DNA of 64,000 nt from Rattus norvegicus (GCF_036323735.1 NC_086021.1:163757976-163821975), one strand, 5' to 3'; positions 20,910 to 32,599 are shown, numbered from the stretch's first letter. Numbers and translations: made by a program. The notes: generated from the sequence alone by a model not told the origin.

Positions 20910-21876
20910 GTTTTTAAAAGCGTGACCTAATTTTGAATGTTGGCAACTAACCTGGGATATTTTTTTAGCCAGAGTTGTGTGGATTGGAGATACATGTTAG
21001 TGACCTATGAAATACTACATTGTCTGGGAATGACATGGCTAAATAGGTAATGGGGCCAGAAATGGAGGCTGTTACTGGAGCCCTTATCCAGAGGCTGGCT
21101 CTGGGTTTGGCCACTTGCCCTTATAAAGAGAAAAATGATACAAATATATAAAAGAAAAGCTTATTTATGGTTTTGGCCCCAAACTGGAGATAAAGCCATA
21201 CTCAAAAGTATGTCTCTGTTTTCCCCATAGAAGTGTTAAAATTTATAGAAAAGGTAGAACAAAAGCCAGGAAGTAGGCTTATGTAGATTTATGTGGTTCT
21301 CATTGAGTTGAACTGGGACAGGTGTCAGTCACAGAGTTTTAGTTCTATTTGGTTTTTGTTAAGCCTAGTCAGGGCTTCTAAGAAGAGTGTTTATACTGTC
21401 AGCATGCCATTTCTTACAGGGAGTTGAGGCTGAAAAAGCCAAGTAAGATTTTTTAAAAATTTTGAGTGACTTCTATTCCAGAAAGAATGAAGCTAAGAGA
21501 CTTGATAGTTTAGGAGAGATTACCCTATTCTTGAAGGTTATCCTCCACTCTGCAGTCACGGACACTTATAGCCAAAAATCCCACACACTTAATGCCATAG
21601 CATCTACCATATGCTCCTTACCCCAAGGTTCTGTTCCTTGAGCTTGTCTGTCTTCCTAGCAGACTTTTCAAAATTTAAAAAAATTTCTCCCTGAGACAGG
21701 GTCTTGTTTTGAGTCATGACTGGCCTGGGTCTAGCAGACATTTTAATTTTAAAAACTGTTTTTTAAAAGAAGTGCCTGCTGACAGATTAGTAAACGGATT
21801 GTTGGTTGTTTGACCCATCTGTGACAGACCTTTTGGAACTAGAGTAGAGGAGAAGGCTAGATTAGACCAGTGGACC
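20910..21876. other. Intron 1 sequence, nothing recognised
   Basis: About 1 kb without a recognised feature. Confidence 0.5.
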
Positions 21877-22042
21877 AGGGTCGCCTATCAGAGATCCTGC
21901 ACTTCAGATATTTCCATCACAATTCATAACGTTAGCAAAACTACAGTTATGAAGCATTACACATAATTTTATGGTTAGAGGTCACTGCAACCATAGGAAC
22001 TGTATTAAAGAGTCACAGCATTAGGAATGTTGAGAACCACTG
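21877..22042 (+). mobile_element. URR1-type hAT DNA transposon fragment
   Basis: Internal URR1 sequence: gggtcgcct, then cacaattcataacgttagca and aattttatggttagaggtca, ending in the terminal repeat gttgagaaccactg. The 5' terminal repeat is missing. Confidence 0.8.
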
Positions 22043-22046
22043 CACT

Positions 22047-22128
22047 GTGTAGATCAGGGCAGCATTAAACTCATGCGTCTCTGCTTCCCAAGTGCTGGGA
22101 TTAAATGTATGTGCCACCACATCTGACT
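22047..22128 (-). mobile_element. B1 SINE fragment (antisense)
   Basis: tctgcttcccaagtgctggg followed by attaaatgtatgtgccacca. 3'-truncated and next to the URR1 fragment. Confidence 0.8.
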
Positions 22129-23239
22129 CCTTTATGAGGAGTTTAGTTTGGATTTTTTTCTATCTCTCTAGAGTAGTTTGGAATTTTACCTCACAAGAGT
22201 GTCCTACAGGCAGGGCATTTCAGGACATTTGGCCAGAGGCTGACAGAGGCTGTCTAAAGCCTGACCTGTCAGAAGTATTGCAGTGGTTCCTAATTAGAAA
22301 TTGATCTATATGGGCTTGTAGCCAGACCTCGGGAGACTCTGATTACCAGGAAGTGTATCTGGTTATACTTGTTAGCACCATAGTTCTGAAAGTGTAGGTA
22401 TTCCTTTTGTGGGACAGTAGCAGACAGCATTGCTCTGAATACATTGTAAAAAAAGGTTGGTGAACTTGTATCCTCATGGGTTCTGTTTTCCTCACTTCAT
22501 AAACTTATCTAGAACCTAGTTTCAGGCAAGTCACATTTAATACTTATTAAATGTTAAATAGTGGGTAAGCTCTTTTGCAAGTTTCTTTCTTCCAATTTAT
22601 TAGAGTAGTTAGAAAAGGAAAAATGGAAGCTGAGAGAAGTCAAGGTGAGAAGTCAAAGCAAAAGGCCTTGACTGCTCATTGTGACAGCATATTCTCTGTG
22701 GTGATGCCCAGTAACATTTGAGACACAATTATAATTCCAGCTGCTGAATCATTTTGTACCTGGGTCCACCTTTTACCCTTATGTATACGCAATTGAAGAT
22801 CGGGTCCTCTCCTTGCTGCCCTTCAAATATTGGAGGAAATTTATTTTAAAACCAGTAGTAAGATAGTTATTAAGGAGGAGCTCTGCTTGTTTTTGCTTTC
22901 TCATCTCCTTTTTAAGGTCTCTAAGGAATGAGCAGGCTCTAATGGAAGTGAAGTCATCTTTTGGGATCTATGGTCAGGCTTTCAGAGTGATGGCCTGTTG
23001 GAGGAGAATAGGACTCTCCTCTATTTCTAGACATTGAGAACTTGAAGGCTTAACATGTTTAGCTGCCTGTGTTATGTCAGACCCAAACCCTCCTATTTTA
23101 CTGGTCATTCAACAAATATTTGAAGAGTGTTGCCTGTATATTTGGACTGTTGATAGTACTAAGGAATCCTAGATAATTTCATAATCTACCATCATTCAGG
23201 GGAAGATACTAACCATAGTAGATTGTGCGTACTTTTAAA

Positions 23240-23240
<1 letters not shown>
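22129..23240. other. Intron 1 sequence, mostly unassigned
   Basis: No gene. Around 23100-23190, cattcaacaaatatttgaag resembles an ancient mammal-wide repeat. Confidence 0.5.
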
Positions 23241-23289
<49 letters not shown>

Positions 23290-23294
23290 TTTTT
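23241..23294. repeat. (TTTA)n microsatellite
   Basis: About 13 tetranucleotide units at the tail side of the following antisense B1. Confidence 0.95.
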
Positions 23295-23523
23295 GAGGTT
23301 GGCTCATTTCATGGCTGACCTCAGACTCTTAATCCTCTTGCTATACTTCCTGAATCATGGGATTTCAAGGCTATGCCACCATACTTGGCTTTTATCTTTG
23401 GTTTTTTTTTCTTTCTCATTTTTTTCTTTTTTGGGACTCTTTGTAGACCAGGCTGGCATTGAACTCACAGAGATCTGCTTGCCTCTGCTTCCAGAATGCT
23501 GGTATTAAAGGTGTGCACTATAG
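23295..23523 (-). mobile_element. Two adjacent B1 SINEs (antisense)
   Basis: A diverged B1 at about 23295-23392 and a second at about 23432-23523 (accaggctggcattgaactc, then gctggtattaaaggtgtgca). A T-rich stretch separates them. Confidence 0.75.
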
Positions 23524-25560
23524 GCTTTACCTGTGATTGGAAGGGAAAATAAGAGTTAAAGTAGGGAAAGGCACCCCAGATGAAGGGACCAGCCCAAACA
23601 AAAGCATAAAGATATGTCCAAGAACCCAGGGTGAAGGAAGGAGTGGACAATGGAGCAAATCTGATCGAGCCCTTAACCTTTGTCACATTGCCGTTGTGGC
23701 TATTGGATGACAGTGATGTAAGGCTATACTGGTGGAGGAACAGTCAGGTTTGCAGCAAGTACCAATTGAAGTCTGTAGAATTCTGTAGAGGGAAGGAGGA
23801 AGGAAAGCTGAAAAACCAGCAGTCTTTTGGGCCAAGCTTGCCAGAGGTGCTGAGTTCTTGGCAGTGATTTGAAAATTTAGGCCTGGGCAAATTGATTGGT
23901 TTTTCTGGCAGAATTCCGTTCATTCCATATAGTCTGCCCCTCCTCTCTGTGCTTTTTAAAAAAGAAATTAATGGAATCTGTTCAAAATACCTCTGAAATG
24001 AAATTACATTTTTAACTCTAATTACCCTAATTAAAACTTGACAGCTGTAATCCTGAAATGGCAGATACAGTAAGAACCGAAGGCCTGTGGCAGGCTTACT
24101 AACCCAGATGAAATGTTGTTCTTTCTGGGCTTGGAAAAATTCTTTTACTTTTCTCATCACTAGCTTAATCTTTGGTCCACAGTTTACCAAGCTAGGGTAG
24201 GTGTAGTAGTGGGCTGCAGGCTTACCCTGGATACAACCTCTGGGTGTGTGCGGTGAGATGGTAATCAAGATGATTGTTAAAATGTCTATCTGATTCTTTT
24301 TTCTTAAGTAGGAATTGGACTTAAGCTTTTGAGTGAAATTCTCTGCTTTGAAGACCAAGGAAATGGCACTTGTTAGAAGGCTGTTGATCTAGGGTTAGAT
24401 CTTTCTGTAGGGTAAGATTATGGCTAGTATTATGGATGCTGTGGTGGTGAGCTTGTAAACCTTAAACTCAGGAAGCTGATTGAGGGCAAGATCATCAGGA
24501 ATCCAAAGCTAATCAAGTCTTGTTTCAGAACAAACAAAACGTTCATAATTTGAGGTTAGGAACAAGAAAGTCGGAAAACAGAATTGTCTTCACATATCTC
24601 CAATTTCTGTAACTTTGTATAATATTGAAGGGTGCATAGTCTTAATTAGTTAATCTGGCCAGCCTCAGAAAAGATCTTAGGGTGGGGATGAGGTCTAAGC
24701 CTATGAAGCCAACTAAAGAAACAGTTGATACTACTGAGTCAGGAATTCTGCTTAGATCAGAGAAGCTTGTTACAGTCATTAGACACTGGCTGCTGTTTTA
24801 TACCAATAGAGCTATAGTTGAGTACGACACAGTCCCTGTTCCCGAGACCCACAGAATTGTGATGAGGGCAGTGATAGGTAAAGAACAGCTGCTGGTATAT
24901 GGAAAACAGGGCAGGGCAGAACAAACCATACTCAGTGTTCGAAAGCGTGAGTACCGTAATACACGAGGTACTGAAATGAGGTACATTGATATTCCAGATA
25001 CAGGTTCTAGTTCAAGAGCGCCTATTGACTTAAGACAGGTCGGCTTGTGAAGAGTTGATTGTAACACTCGATATGTGGATTGAGTTAATTTTCCACTGAT
25101 AACCCACAAAGATTTGCCACAGCCTTTTTCATTTGTTCATGAATAGGAAATAGCAGAGGAATGGAGAAAAGCACCCTAGGTATTAGGAAATAGTTTGGCC
25201 AAAGTTAGGAGCTATTAGGTGATGACAGTTGTGATTGGAGTAATGTACAGGGAAAGAATATGGTAGATGATGAGGGTAGAGCTTAAACCTCAGGAGACAA
25301 GAAGAATTGACTCCATTGAGAAGATACAGGGCTTAGATAGCACTATATTTGATGTATTTTCTGGTAGAAGTAATTGGAGACAGTAGATTAGTAAGAATAA
25401 GTATCAGTAAACTATGACCATGGGCTGGTTAAATAGCTACATAACCAAAGAACTTACTTGTTCACCTGCAATTGCTTTTATGCTGAATATTACAGGGATT
25501 TCTGCCATCCCCCACAAAACCTAACATTGTAGCTATACAGCACTACATAGAAAAGACTGG
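23524..25560. other. 2-kb repeat-free intronic stretch with low stop density
   Basis: No SINE or L1 recognised over 2 kb, unusual for this intron. It contains a 204-codon open frame (23744-24358, -), a 122-codon frame (24682-25050, +) and an overlapping 103-codon frame (24798-25109, -). None has a recognisable family. A TAATTA-CCC-TAATTA pair lies at about 24019-24033. Possibly conserved non-coding sequence or a very old element. Confidence 0.4.
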
Positions 25561-25561
25561 C

Positions 25562-25705
25562 TGAGGCAGGCACTGGTTGGTGCCACATGAGGGAGGCAGA
25601 GGCAGGTGGATCTCTGAATTCGAGGCCAGCCTAGTCTACTGAATGAGTTCCAGGACAGCTAGAGTGACACAAATTGTGTCCAAAACAAACAAACAAAACC
25701 CCAGA
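25562..25705 (+). mobile_element. B1 SINE (sense)
   Basis: gaggcagaggcaggtggatc, then tcgaggccagcctagtctac, and a (CAAA)n tail. Confidence 0.85.
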
Positions 25706-25924
25706 AAGGTAAGGTTGGCTGATACTCAAGTTAGTTAATTATATAGATTTTGTAAGAAGAAAATGTTAGAACTTAGCCTGAAATGGATTGGCAATATTAA
25801 AAGAAGTTAGCAACATGATTTAACAGATAAGACTTGTCCTGTATGCCTCTTAGGTTTGTAAAACCAACTTTGTTGAAATATCAGCAGCATAGTTAAAAAA
25901 AGACACTTGATATGTAGGAAAATA

Positions 25925-26060
25925 CTGATGTGCTTTTATTAGCTGTGTAACCTTGGGCCAGTCATCTAACTGCTTAAAGGCTTAGAAGAATATGAATATA
26001 ATGTAGTAAGCCTCATCACCAGTATAATCTGTGAGTTGGAAGACCCTTCAGTTGGAAAGA
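25925..26060 (+). mobile_element. MIR remnant
   Basis: ttagctgtgtaaccttgggc followed by cagtcatctaactgctta is the MIR core. Confidence 0.65.
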
Positions 26061-26094
26061 CAAATGTCCTAGAAAATAGTTGGAATTAGGTTAG

Positions 26095-26256
26095 GGATGG
26101 TGGGCTGTGGTGTTTATTAGTCCAGCGTTTATTTAATCCAGCACCTTGGAGGCAGAGGTAGGTGAACCTTTTTTGAGTTCAAGGCCAGCCTAGTCTATGT
26201 AGTGAGTTCCAGGCCAGCCAGGGCTACATAGTGAGACTCTGTCTCAAAAGGAAGTG
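26095..26256 (+). mobile_element. B1 SINE (sense)
   Basis: B1 body with gttcaaggccagcctagtct and gggctacatagtgagactct. The 5' half contains a small duplicated segment. Confidence 0.85.
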
Positions 26257-26419
26257 GGCAGAGGGGTTGATGACTGAAAATGTGTGGAGGTACAGGGGAA
26301 GGGTTCATAGTAATTTCAAAATGCCCTGTACCCTTTCTTTTCATTACTTCTGACATTTGTTGTAGCCAGATTGAAAGTGTTTCTACCCTTCAGTTGCCAG
26401 AAACCAAAGGCTGGCTTTA

Positions 26420-27000
26420 TTCCTAATCAAAAACTAGCATGCGCACTAATTGGCATTTGTAGTGTTAGCGTCAGTGTCAGTGCAATCTGTAGGCAGGCAT
26501 CTGACAGGGGAGCCTCAGTTGAAGAATTGTCCACCTCAGATGGCGTGTAGGCATGTTTGCGGTAGATTGTCTTATTAATTGATGCAGGTGGGATCAGCCC
26601 AGCAGCAGCAGCACCATTAGGTGGTCCTGGTCCTGAATAAGAATGCTAGTTAAGGACGAGCCAGCATACAGTGTTCTTCTGTGGTTCTGGCTCGGAATCC
26701 TCAATGAATTGTGACCTGAAAGTATAACCAAGTAAGTCCTTCCCCCTTCTGTGTTGCTTTTACTCAGAATGCTTTATCATAGCACAAAAGAAAACTAGCT
26801 CACCTGACAGGAGCAGCTTAAGATAGGAAGAGTTTATTTTGCTTAACATATCAGGGTACACACACTCCCATCATGGAAAGGCATGGCTGTTTAAATGGCT
26901 CTCAGCAGAGCAGTAAGAGAGTATAAATAACCAGATGAAGTCTTCAGGCCCACATTACAGTGCCCATCTGAGTTAGTTGCCACTTTCTGACGGTTTCACT
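26420..27000. mobile_element. Rodent interspersed repeat remnants (probably L1/Lx 3'-end type)
   Basis: tagattgtcttattaattga and then ctgaataagaatgctagtta resemble a common rodent repeat that ends in sequence like ctgaaagtataaccaagtaa. From about 26775 a second unit (taagataggaagagtttatt) follows. The family assignment is from memory and uncertain. Confidence 0.4.
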
Positions 27001-27811
27001 CCCCACCCCCAAAAACAAGTACCATAAGTTGGGGAGGATCAAGGTGAGGATTATTTTACATTTAAAAATGAAAAGTATAGTCTATACAACTTCAAAAAAC
27101 CTTGTAAGTCCAAAGTCTCACCTGAGCCCTGAGAGACACATTCATTCTTAGTTGTACAAAGCAAAGTTCTATACTTCCAGTGTATAGTGGGACAAAGGGG
27201 ACAAAATAGTTCTATACTAAAGGTATAAAAAGGTATCCTTTTTAAGGATAGCAAGCAACAATTAGGCCCAATGTAATACTAAAACTTAGCAGGATAAACA
27301 CCAAGCCTTGGGGTTCTATGTTTAATGTTGGGGTTATGATTTGTACCTTAGCTGACTTGAGTTTGAATTTTGTAAACCAGCACCAGTGGGTGACCCCAAG
27401 CTCCTCTAGCTTGAGATGTATCATGGTCCTCTTGGATTATAACTGCGGTTCTTGATGGGCAGAAAGAAAGCACTTTCCTAAGTGGCACTGTGGAGCAGGC
27501 GTGCCTAGAGTTCTCAATAGGCAGGGTCCCTTTTTATCGCTCCAGTGCAGAGCATATGTTTCTCTTTAGCAGGGCTAATATTTTCAACAATTTACAGTCA
27601 CTTTGTCCACATATTCCTTTTCTCAACTTTGACCAGATTCAAGCTCCTTTTCTCCTTTTCCCTCTTTCTGCTTTACCTGTTGCATTCTCTCACTGTAAAC
27701 CTAGGTAAGTGTAACAACCATAAAATGTCATGAAATTTCTGACACCAAATTAGTCTAGGACCTTTGAGTTCGCCATATTCATGTTTTTAGGACTCGAACA
27801 GAATGAAGTTA
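27001..27811. other. Intron 1 sequence with a splice-ratchet-like site
   Basis: No gene recognised. A pyrimidine-rich stretch at about 27640-27690 leads to CTAG|GTAAGT at 27704/27705, described under findings. Confidence 0.45.
27705..27710 (+). promoter_or_regulatory. Candidate zero-length recursive splice site (AG|GTAAGT)
   Basis: A 3'-splice-like AG (27703-27704) is followed at once by a perfect donor GTAAGT. Pyrimidine-rich sequence lies upstream, although the nearest dozen bases are less pyrimidine-rich than ideal. It lies about 19 kb into intron 1. Inference only. Confidence 0.3.
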
Positions 27812-28001
27812 GATTTTTTTTTTAAAAGATTTATTCATTTATTATATATAAGTACACTGTAGCTGTCTTCAGACACACCAGAAGAGGGCATCAGATCTCA
27901 TTACAGATGGTTGTGAGCCACCATGTGGTTACTGGGATTTGAACTCAGGACCTCTGGAAGAGCCGTCAGTGCTCTTAACCACTGAGCCATCTCTCAGTCC
28001 A
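27812..28001 (-). mobile_element. B2 SINE (antisense)
   Basis: T-run, then aagatttattcatttattat and the antisense body ending gagccatctctcagtcc. Confidence 0.95.
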
Positions 28002-28009
28002 AGTACATA

Positions 28010-28199
28010 TATTTATTAATTGAATGAAGAATGGGAGGGACCACACAATGTTCATGGTTCAAGTATGGAGGTGAGAGGCAGCTTCGTGCAATTGGTTCCT
28101 GTTTAAACTTTTGTGTGGGTTCTGGGGAATTGAACTTGAGCTGTCAGGCTTGTATGACAAATAAATGCTTCCTCTATTGAACCATTTGGCTAGGCCTCC
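28010..28199 (-). mobile_element. tRNA-derived rodent SINE (antisense)
   Basis: Antisense version of the type seen at 15192: gaggcagcttcgtgcaattg, then gtgggttctggggaattgaa, and a degraded head. Confidence 0.6.
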
Positions 28200-28423
28200 A
28201 GTCTTTACTATGTGCATTTGTTTTGTCCTTCCAGTCTTTGGCACTCCTTTAGAATGGTTCTGTACAATGACCCATTAAGCCCTGGTTATACCATTCTAGT
28301 TCCTTTTTAGTCTTCAGTTCTTTTTCCATATGCCTACTGCAAATCTCTTCCAAACTCCTGTAATCCACAAGTCATGTTTAATGCAGCAGTGGTCCCATTT
28401 TGGGATGTTGTTTTTTTTTTTAA

Positions 28424-28617
28424 GTTTTTTTTTATTATTTATGTGTACATTTATGTATCTGTATGCATATATGCATGTGAGTACCCACAGAGGCTAGAGG
28501 AGGAGGGCATTGGATCTCCTGGGGTTGGGGTAGTAGGTGGCTGCCCATTGTGGATGTTGGGAACTATAACTGGTCCCCTGGAAAATATCTTAACTGCTGA
28601 GACATCTCTCCAGCTCC
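28424..28617 (-). mobile_element. B3 SINE (antisense)
   Basis: ttatgtgtacatttatgtat, cacagaggctagaggaggag, and the end gagacatctctccagctccc. Confidence 0.75.
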
Positions 28618-28638
28618 CACCAATTTTTTTCTTTTCTC

Positions 28639-28640
<2 letters not shown>

Positions 28641-28694
<54 letters not shown>
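28641..28694. repeat. (GT)n microsatellite
   Basis: About 27 uninterrupted GT units. Confidence 0.97.
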
Positions 28695-28696
<2 letters not shown>

Positions 28697-28960
28697 TGCT
28701 GTAACCAAATAGCTGACAGAAAGTAACTTAAGAGAGGATTAAGATAGGATGCGTAAATTTTGGCCCACAGTTTTAGGGTACAGTCAGTCCATCATGGTGG
28801 GGAAGACCTGGTGGATTCTAGACTCCCTTCAGTTTGACATCACCCAATTAATTTTATATCTTTGGTTCTTAAAAGCTCCAGTAAAGATGGCTACTTTGGG
28901 AGACTTGGGATTTCTCTTCAAGGGTCAGTGACAAAGCACACCCTTTTTCCTTTTAACCTT
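28697..28960. mobile_element. Rodent interspersed repeat (probably L1/Lx 3'-end type)
   Basis: gctgtaaccaaatagctgac followed by gtacagtcagtccatcatgg matches a common rodent repeat. Exact family and ends uncertain. Confidence 0.45.
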
Positions 28961-30910
28961 TTCTTCAAAGTTTCCTTCCCCTTTGAATGTAGAGTATTAG
29001 TTTATGCTAGTACCTTCATGTGCTTGAAACTCACCACCCATAACAGTGAAGATTGTATGTAGTTATTAATATAAGCAAGAATCTAGGAATAGGTAGAACT
29101 CAGTTACTGGAGTGGAACCAACCCTGGGAGTTACATCCAGCTGTTTCTAGAGTTTCAGCAAAAACGCATTCCAGAGTGGGTAGTAGTTCTTGCTAGTTCA
29201 AAACTGACACAAACTTGAAACCAACAGTCTCAGCTTCAGCATTGAGGGAACTCCACTCGGATTTTATATTGCAGGAAGTCTGGATAGTGTGAAAAGCACA
29301 GTGGTTGGGAATAAGGAGGCTCAGTGTGGCCTTGCCATTGACTTTCCTCTGATTTTAGACAGATCCCCTGCTAACTCTGGTCTGACCTCTTCTCTTAAGT
29401 GGTACAGGCTTTCTAATGCAGGATAGAAAAGTCTCTTCTATATAGTCTCAATTGTACAGAGCACTGTCTGGCATGTGCTTTGGTATGTTGATTTCTGATT
29501 ATAAAGCCTTAGATTCTCCTTCTAGCTCTAGAGGGGGGAAGGGGAACCATCCAACTGTCTCATTAGCATGGAGAAAAGAAAACAGTAATTACTTGTGCCT
29601 CCCTTGATAATTTCTGCGGGTTGGTTCTTAGGGAAGGAGGAGGGGAGAACTGGAGGCAGCTTCTTCGGCTGAGAAAGGAGAAATGCTATTAGTTCCCAGA
29701 ATATGCAAAGACAAGAATTTGCACATCTGTTGTATTCTTGGGCTATTCCTCCAGGCAGACTGGAGACTGCCTGGATTGAATTTCAGTTTTTGTGGTACAT
29801 AATTAAGTTCTTATTGTCTGTCATTAAATCACCTGCTGCCCATCAGGGTTTCTGTAATATGCCAGGCATTCTGACATCTGCCTTTGTTAGGGAATAGGGT
29901 GGAATTTTGCTGGAACACTTTGTGATCTGGCTGCATATTTATGTCACGAGGTCTTGAAGCAACACAACATTTTATTTTTCTAGTCAAGGTAAGGTATTTT
30001 TGTGAGTGGGAGGAGTCTTGTAAGAACTACAAGACTGGAGTAGTTTGTTCAAGACTAAGAAAAGCAAGATTCATAGAAGGGTTGAGATAGCTAGAAAAGA
30101 ACTAGAAAATCCATGCGCAAGCTTGGCTATGGACCCTGGCTGTTTCCTGAGTGCTAATCTTTCATTCTCTGTGTGAGCAGTTGAAGCCTAGAAGGACCGA
30201 TTGTGGCAGCAGTGGGTTGGAGGAGGCCCTCTGCTGGTGAGCATTGCTGGAGGGGGTTGGAGCTAGAAGGCTGTCATTCTGTAGCTGCTCTCTCCTGTCT
30301 TGGTTGCTGCTCCAGAAGCAAGGAACAGGGAAACCCAGTCTTTTTTTTCTTTCACTTCCCCAAGGAAGATACCACTTCACCACTTTTAAGGTAGCTTTTG
30401 GGAGTCATTTACTGTAAACAACTAAGTTCTATAAAGACATACTATTTAAGCATTTGTTTGCCAATACAGAAAATGATTACTTCTGTCAAATTTATAGCCT
30501 TCTACTCCTCAAAGTGTTCCCTTGTTACCTCATTGAGCCTTTTGTTTGATTACACACCTTTACTGTTCAGGTTCTGTTCCCATAATTTTATGCTCCTGAT
30601 TTATTTCCCTTTGCTTCTAGGCATAGATTCCTGGTTTCCTTATACTTTTGTATAATCTGTTCCCTATTTTTAGATGGAATATTCTAAAATAACAGTCTAA
30701 GGAAAGAACAATTCTCTTCAGTCTAACTTGCAGTTAATTGGGCCATAGTAGTGTGCTTCCCAGAAATGTGGATAGAATACATATCCAGGACACAGTAAGT
30801 GCTATTTTTCAGGAAGTTCTCCATATCAGTATATTTCATATCAGTGCTTTGGTCAGGTATTTCATTCCAGGACAGGACTTGCTAATAATCTCAACCTTTA
30901 GCATGTAGTC
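28961..30910. other. Intron 1 sequence with one MIR remnant
   Basis: No gene. 29282-29480 resembles a MIR in + orientation (agcacagtggttgggaataa). A weak ratchet-like AAG|GTAAGG after a T-rich stretch is at about 29988/29989. The rest is unassigned. Confidence 0.5.
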
Positions 30911-31122
30911 TTGGGCCTGGAGAAATGGCTTGGTGGTTGACTGAGAGCACCTGCTGTCTTTCAGAGTACTGCAGTAAGGTCCCTAGCGTGCACATCCAGT
31001 GACCCACAAAGACCTCTAACTGCTGCTCCAGGGGATTTGATACTTTGTGGCCTCCGTGGTTCCTGAACACATTTGACATTCATTCACATAAACCCACAGA
31101 GAAACACATAAATAAAAAAATC
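30911..31122 (+). mobile_element. B3-type SINE
   Basis: ggcctggagaaatggcttgg head, then tgctgctccaggggatttga and an acacataaataaaa tail. Confidence 0.7.
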
Positions 31123-31149
31123 ATAATCCTTTATGATTTTTATTTTTGT

Positions 31150-31364
31150 ATGTCTGTGTTAAGATTTCTTTTATTTTTATCCATGTGTGTCTGGCTGTTT
31201 GTGAGAATACCCTGTGTGTGGCAGGTTCCCACAGAGGCCAGAAGAGAGCCTTGCAGCCACATGTGACAACTATTTATGAGATGTCTGGTGTGGGTGTTAG
31301 GAACCAATGGGTCCTCTGGAAGAACAGCAAGTACTCTTAACTAAGGAGCCATCTCTCCAGCCCT
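31150..31364 (-). mobile_element. B3-type SINE (antisense)
   Basis: cacagaggccagaagagagc, later gtcctctggaagaacagcaa, ending gagccatctctccagccc. With the preceding B3 it forms an inverted pair. Confidence 0.75.
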
Positions 31365-31385
31365 CAAATAAAATCAATCTTTAAT

Positions 31386-31598
31386 TGGGGAGGGGTAGTA
31401 AGATGTTCACTGGGTAAAGGAACTTACTGCCAAGTGTGACAACCTGAGTTTAATAGCTGGTTCCCCATAGTGGGAGGAAAGAGGTTCCCCATAGTGGGAG
31501 GAAAGAACTGACCCCTAAAAATTGTCCTCTGACCTCCATATACGTACCATAGCATGCTTATGTGTAGGACAGATCCACACCCACGTAAATAAGTAAAT
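31386..31598 (+). mobile_element. tRNA-derived rodent SINE with an internal 24-bp duplication
   Basis: The body includes ttgtcctctgacctccatat and an aaataagtaaat tail. The 24-bp segment starting ggttccccatagtgggagg is present twice in tandem (31459-31482 and 31483-31506). Confidence 0.65.
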
Positions 31599-31778
31599 GG
31601 GGAAAAAGATTGTGGTCCAGTAGGGTAAAAACCTTATGTTGTGGTTTCAAAGTAAAATGCTACTTGTTAATAAGTTCATGTGTGCTCCTTACCTGGTTGC
31701 GCTATTTGGAAGGGTATGGATACTTTTGGAGATGGAACCTCCTTAGAGGAAGTAGGTTACTGTGGGAAGGGCTTTTGG

Positions 31779-31871
31779 GTCCCCCCCGGGGGGTGGGGGG
31801 GCTGGGGACCGAACCCAGGACCTTGCACTTCCTAGGCAAGCGCTCTACCACTGAGCTAAATCCCCAACCCC
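31779..31871 (-). mobile_element. ID SINE (antisense) with a C/G-run end instead of poly-T
   Basis: The body is a normal antisense ID and the 10-bp duplication gggcttttgg is at 31769-31778 and 31872-31881. Where the T-run and TCGGAG should be, the sequence is a C run followed by G runs. See findings. Confidence 0.9.
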
Positions 31872-31989
31872 GGGCTTTTGGTTTTATAACCCGGCCCATT
31901 TCCTCTCTGTTCTCTGCTTTCTGACCAATGTGCTGTTATGCCCTCCTCCCTCTCCATGGCGGACTCTCTCTCTCCTCATTTCTAATATC

Positions 31990-32155
31990 TACTTACTAAT
32001 TTAATTGTGTTTGTATGAGTGTATGTGTTGATCACACAACCCTCTTGGTGAGTCATCTGTTGAGTCCCAGTTTTTGGGTCCTGTGGCTTGAACTCATATG
32101 GTCAATCAGTAAAGTGCCTTTTTCCACTAAACCATCCTGCCACTTCTTTATCCTG
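31990..32155 (-). mobile_element. Very diverged antisense SINE
   Basis: tgtgtttgtatgagtgtatg at the left and ctaaaccatcctgccac at the right suggest a B3/B4-type copy. Weak. Confidence 0.4.
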
Positions 32156-32183
32156 TCTGTCATCTGTCCGTCCGTCCATCCAA

Positions 32184-32199
32184 CCCCCCCCCCCCCCCC
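32184..32199. repeat. Poly-C run
   Basis: Sixteen C in the place where an antisense SINE tail would begin. Confidence 0.9.
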
Positions 32200-32406
32200 G
32201 ATTTACTTATTTTATGTGTGAGAATGTTTTGCTTGCATGCATGTCTGTGCACTGCGTATGTGCCAGGTTCCTTCTTGGGTCAAAAGAAGGCTTTGGATGG
32301 GAGTTATGGATGGATTATTGTGTGTCACCATGTGGGTATTAGGAATTGATCCTTAGTCCTGGGCAAGAACTAGTGCTCTTAACCTCTGAGCCATCTCTCC
32401 AGTTCC
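32200..32406 (-). mobile_element. B3 SINE (antisense)
   Basis: gatttacttattttatgtgt, then tcaccatgtgggtattagga, ending gagccatctctccagttccc. Confidence 0.75.
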
Positions 32407-32423
32407 CTATATCTCCTCCCACC

Positions 32424-32594
32424 CTCTTTTTTTTTTTTTTTTTGGTAGTGGTGGTGGGAGGTTGGAGACAGGGTTTCATTGTGTAACAACAGCCTGGGTT
32501 GTCTTGGAACTAGTTCTGTAGATCAAACCGGCCTCAAACTCTCACAGGTCTACTTGCTGTGATTAAAGTTGTGTGCTGTACCACCACCCGGCAA
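32424..32594 (-). mobile_element. B1 SINE (antisense) with T-run
   Basis: T-run, ggagacagggtttcattgtg, then gtgctgtaccaccacccgg. Confidence 0.85.
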
Positions 32595-32599
32595 GTCTC

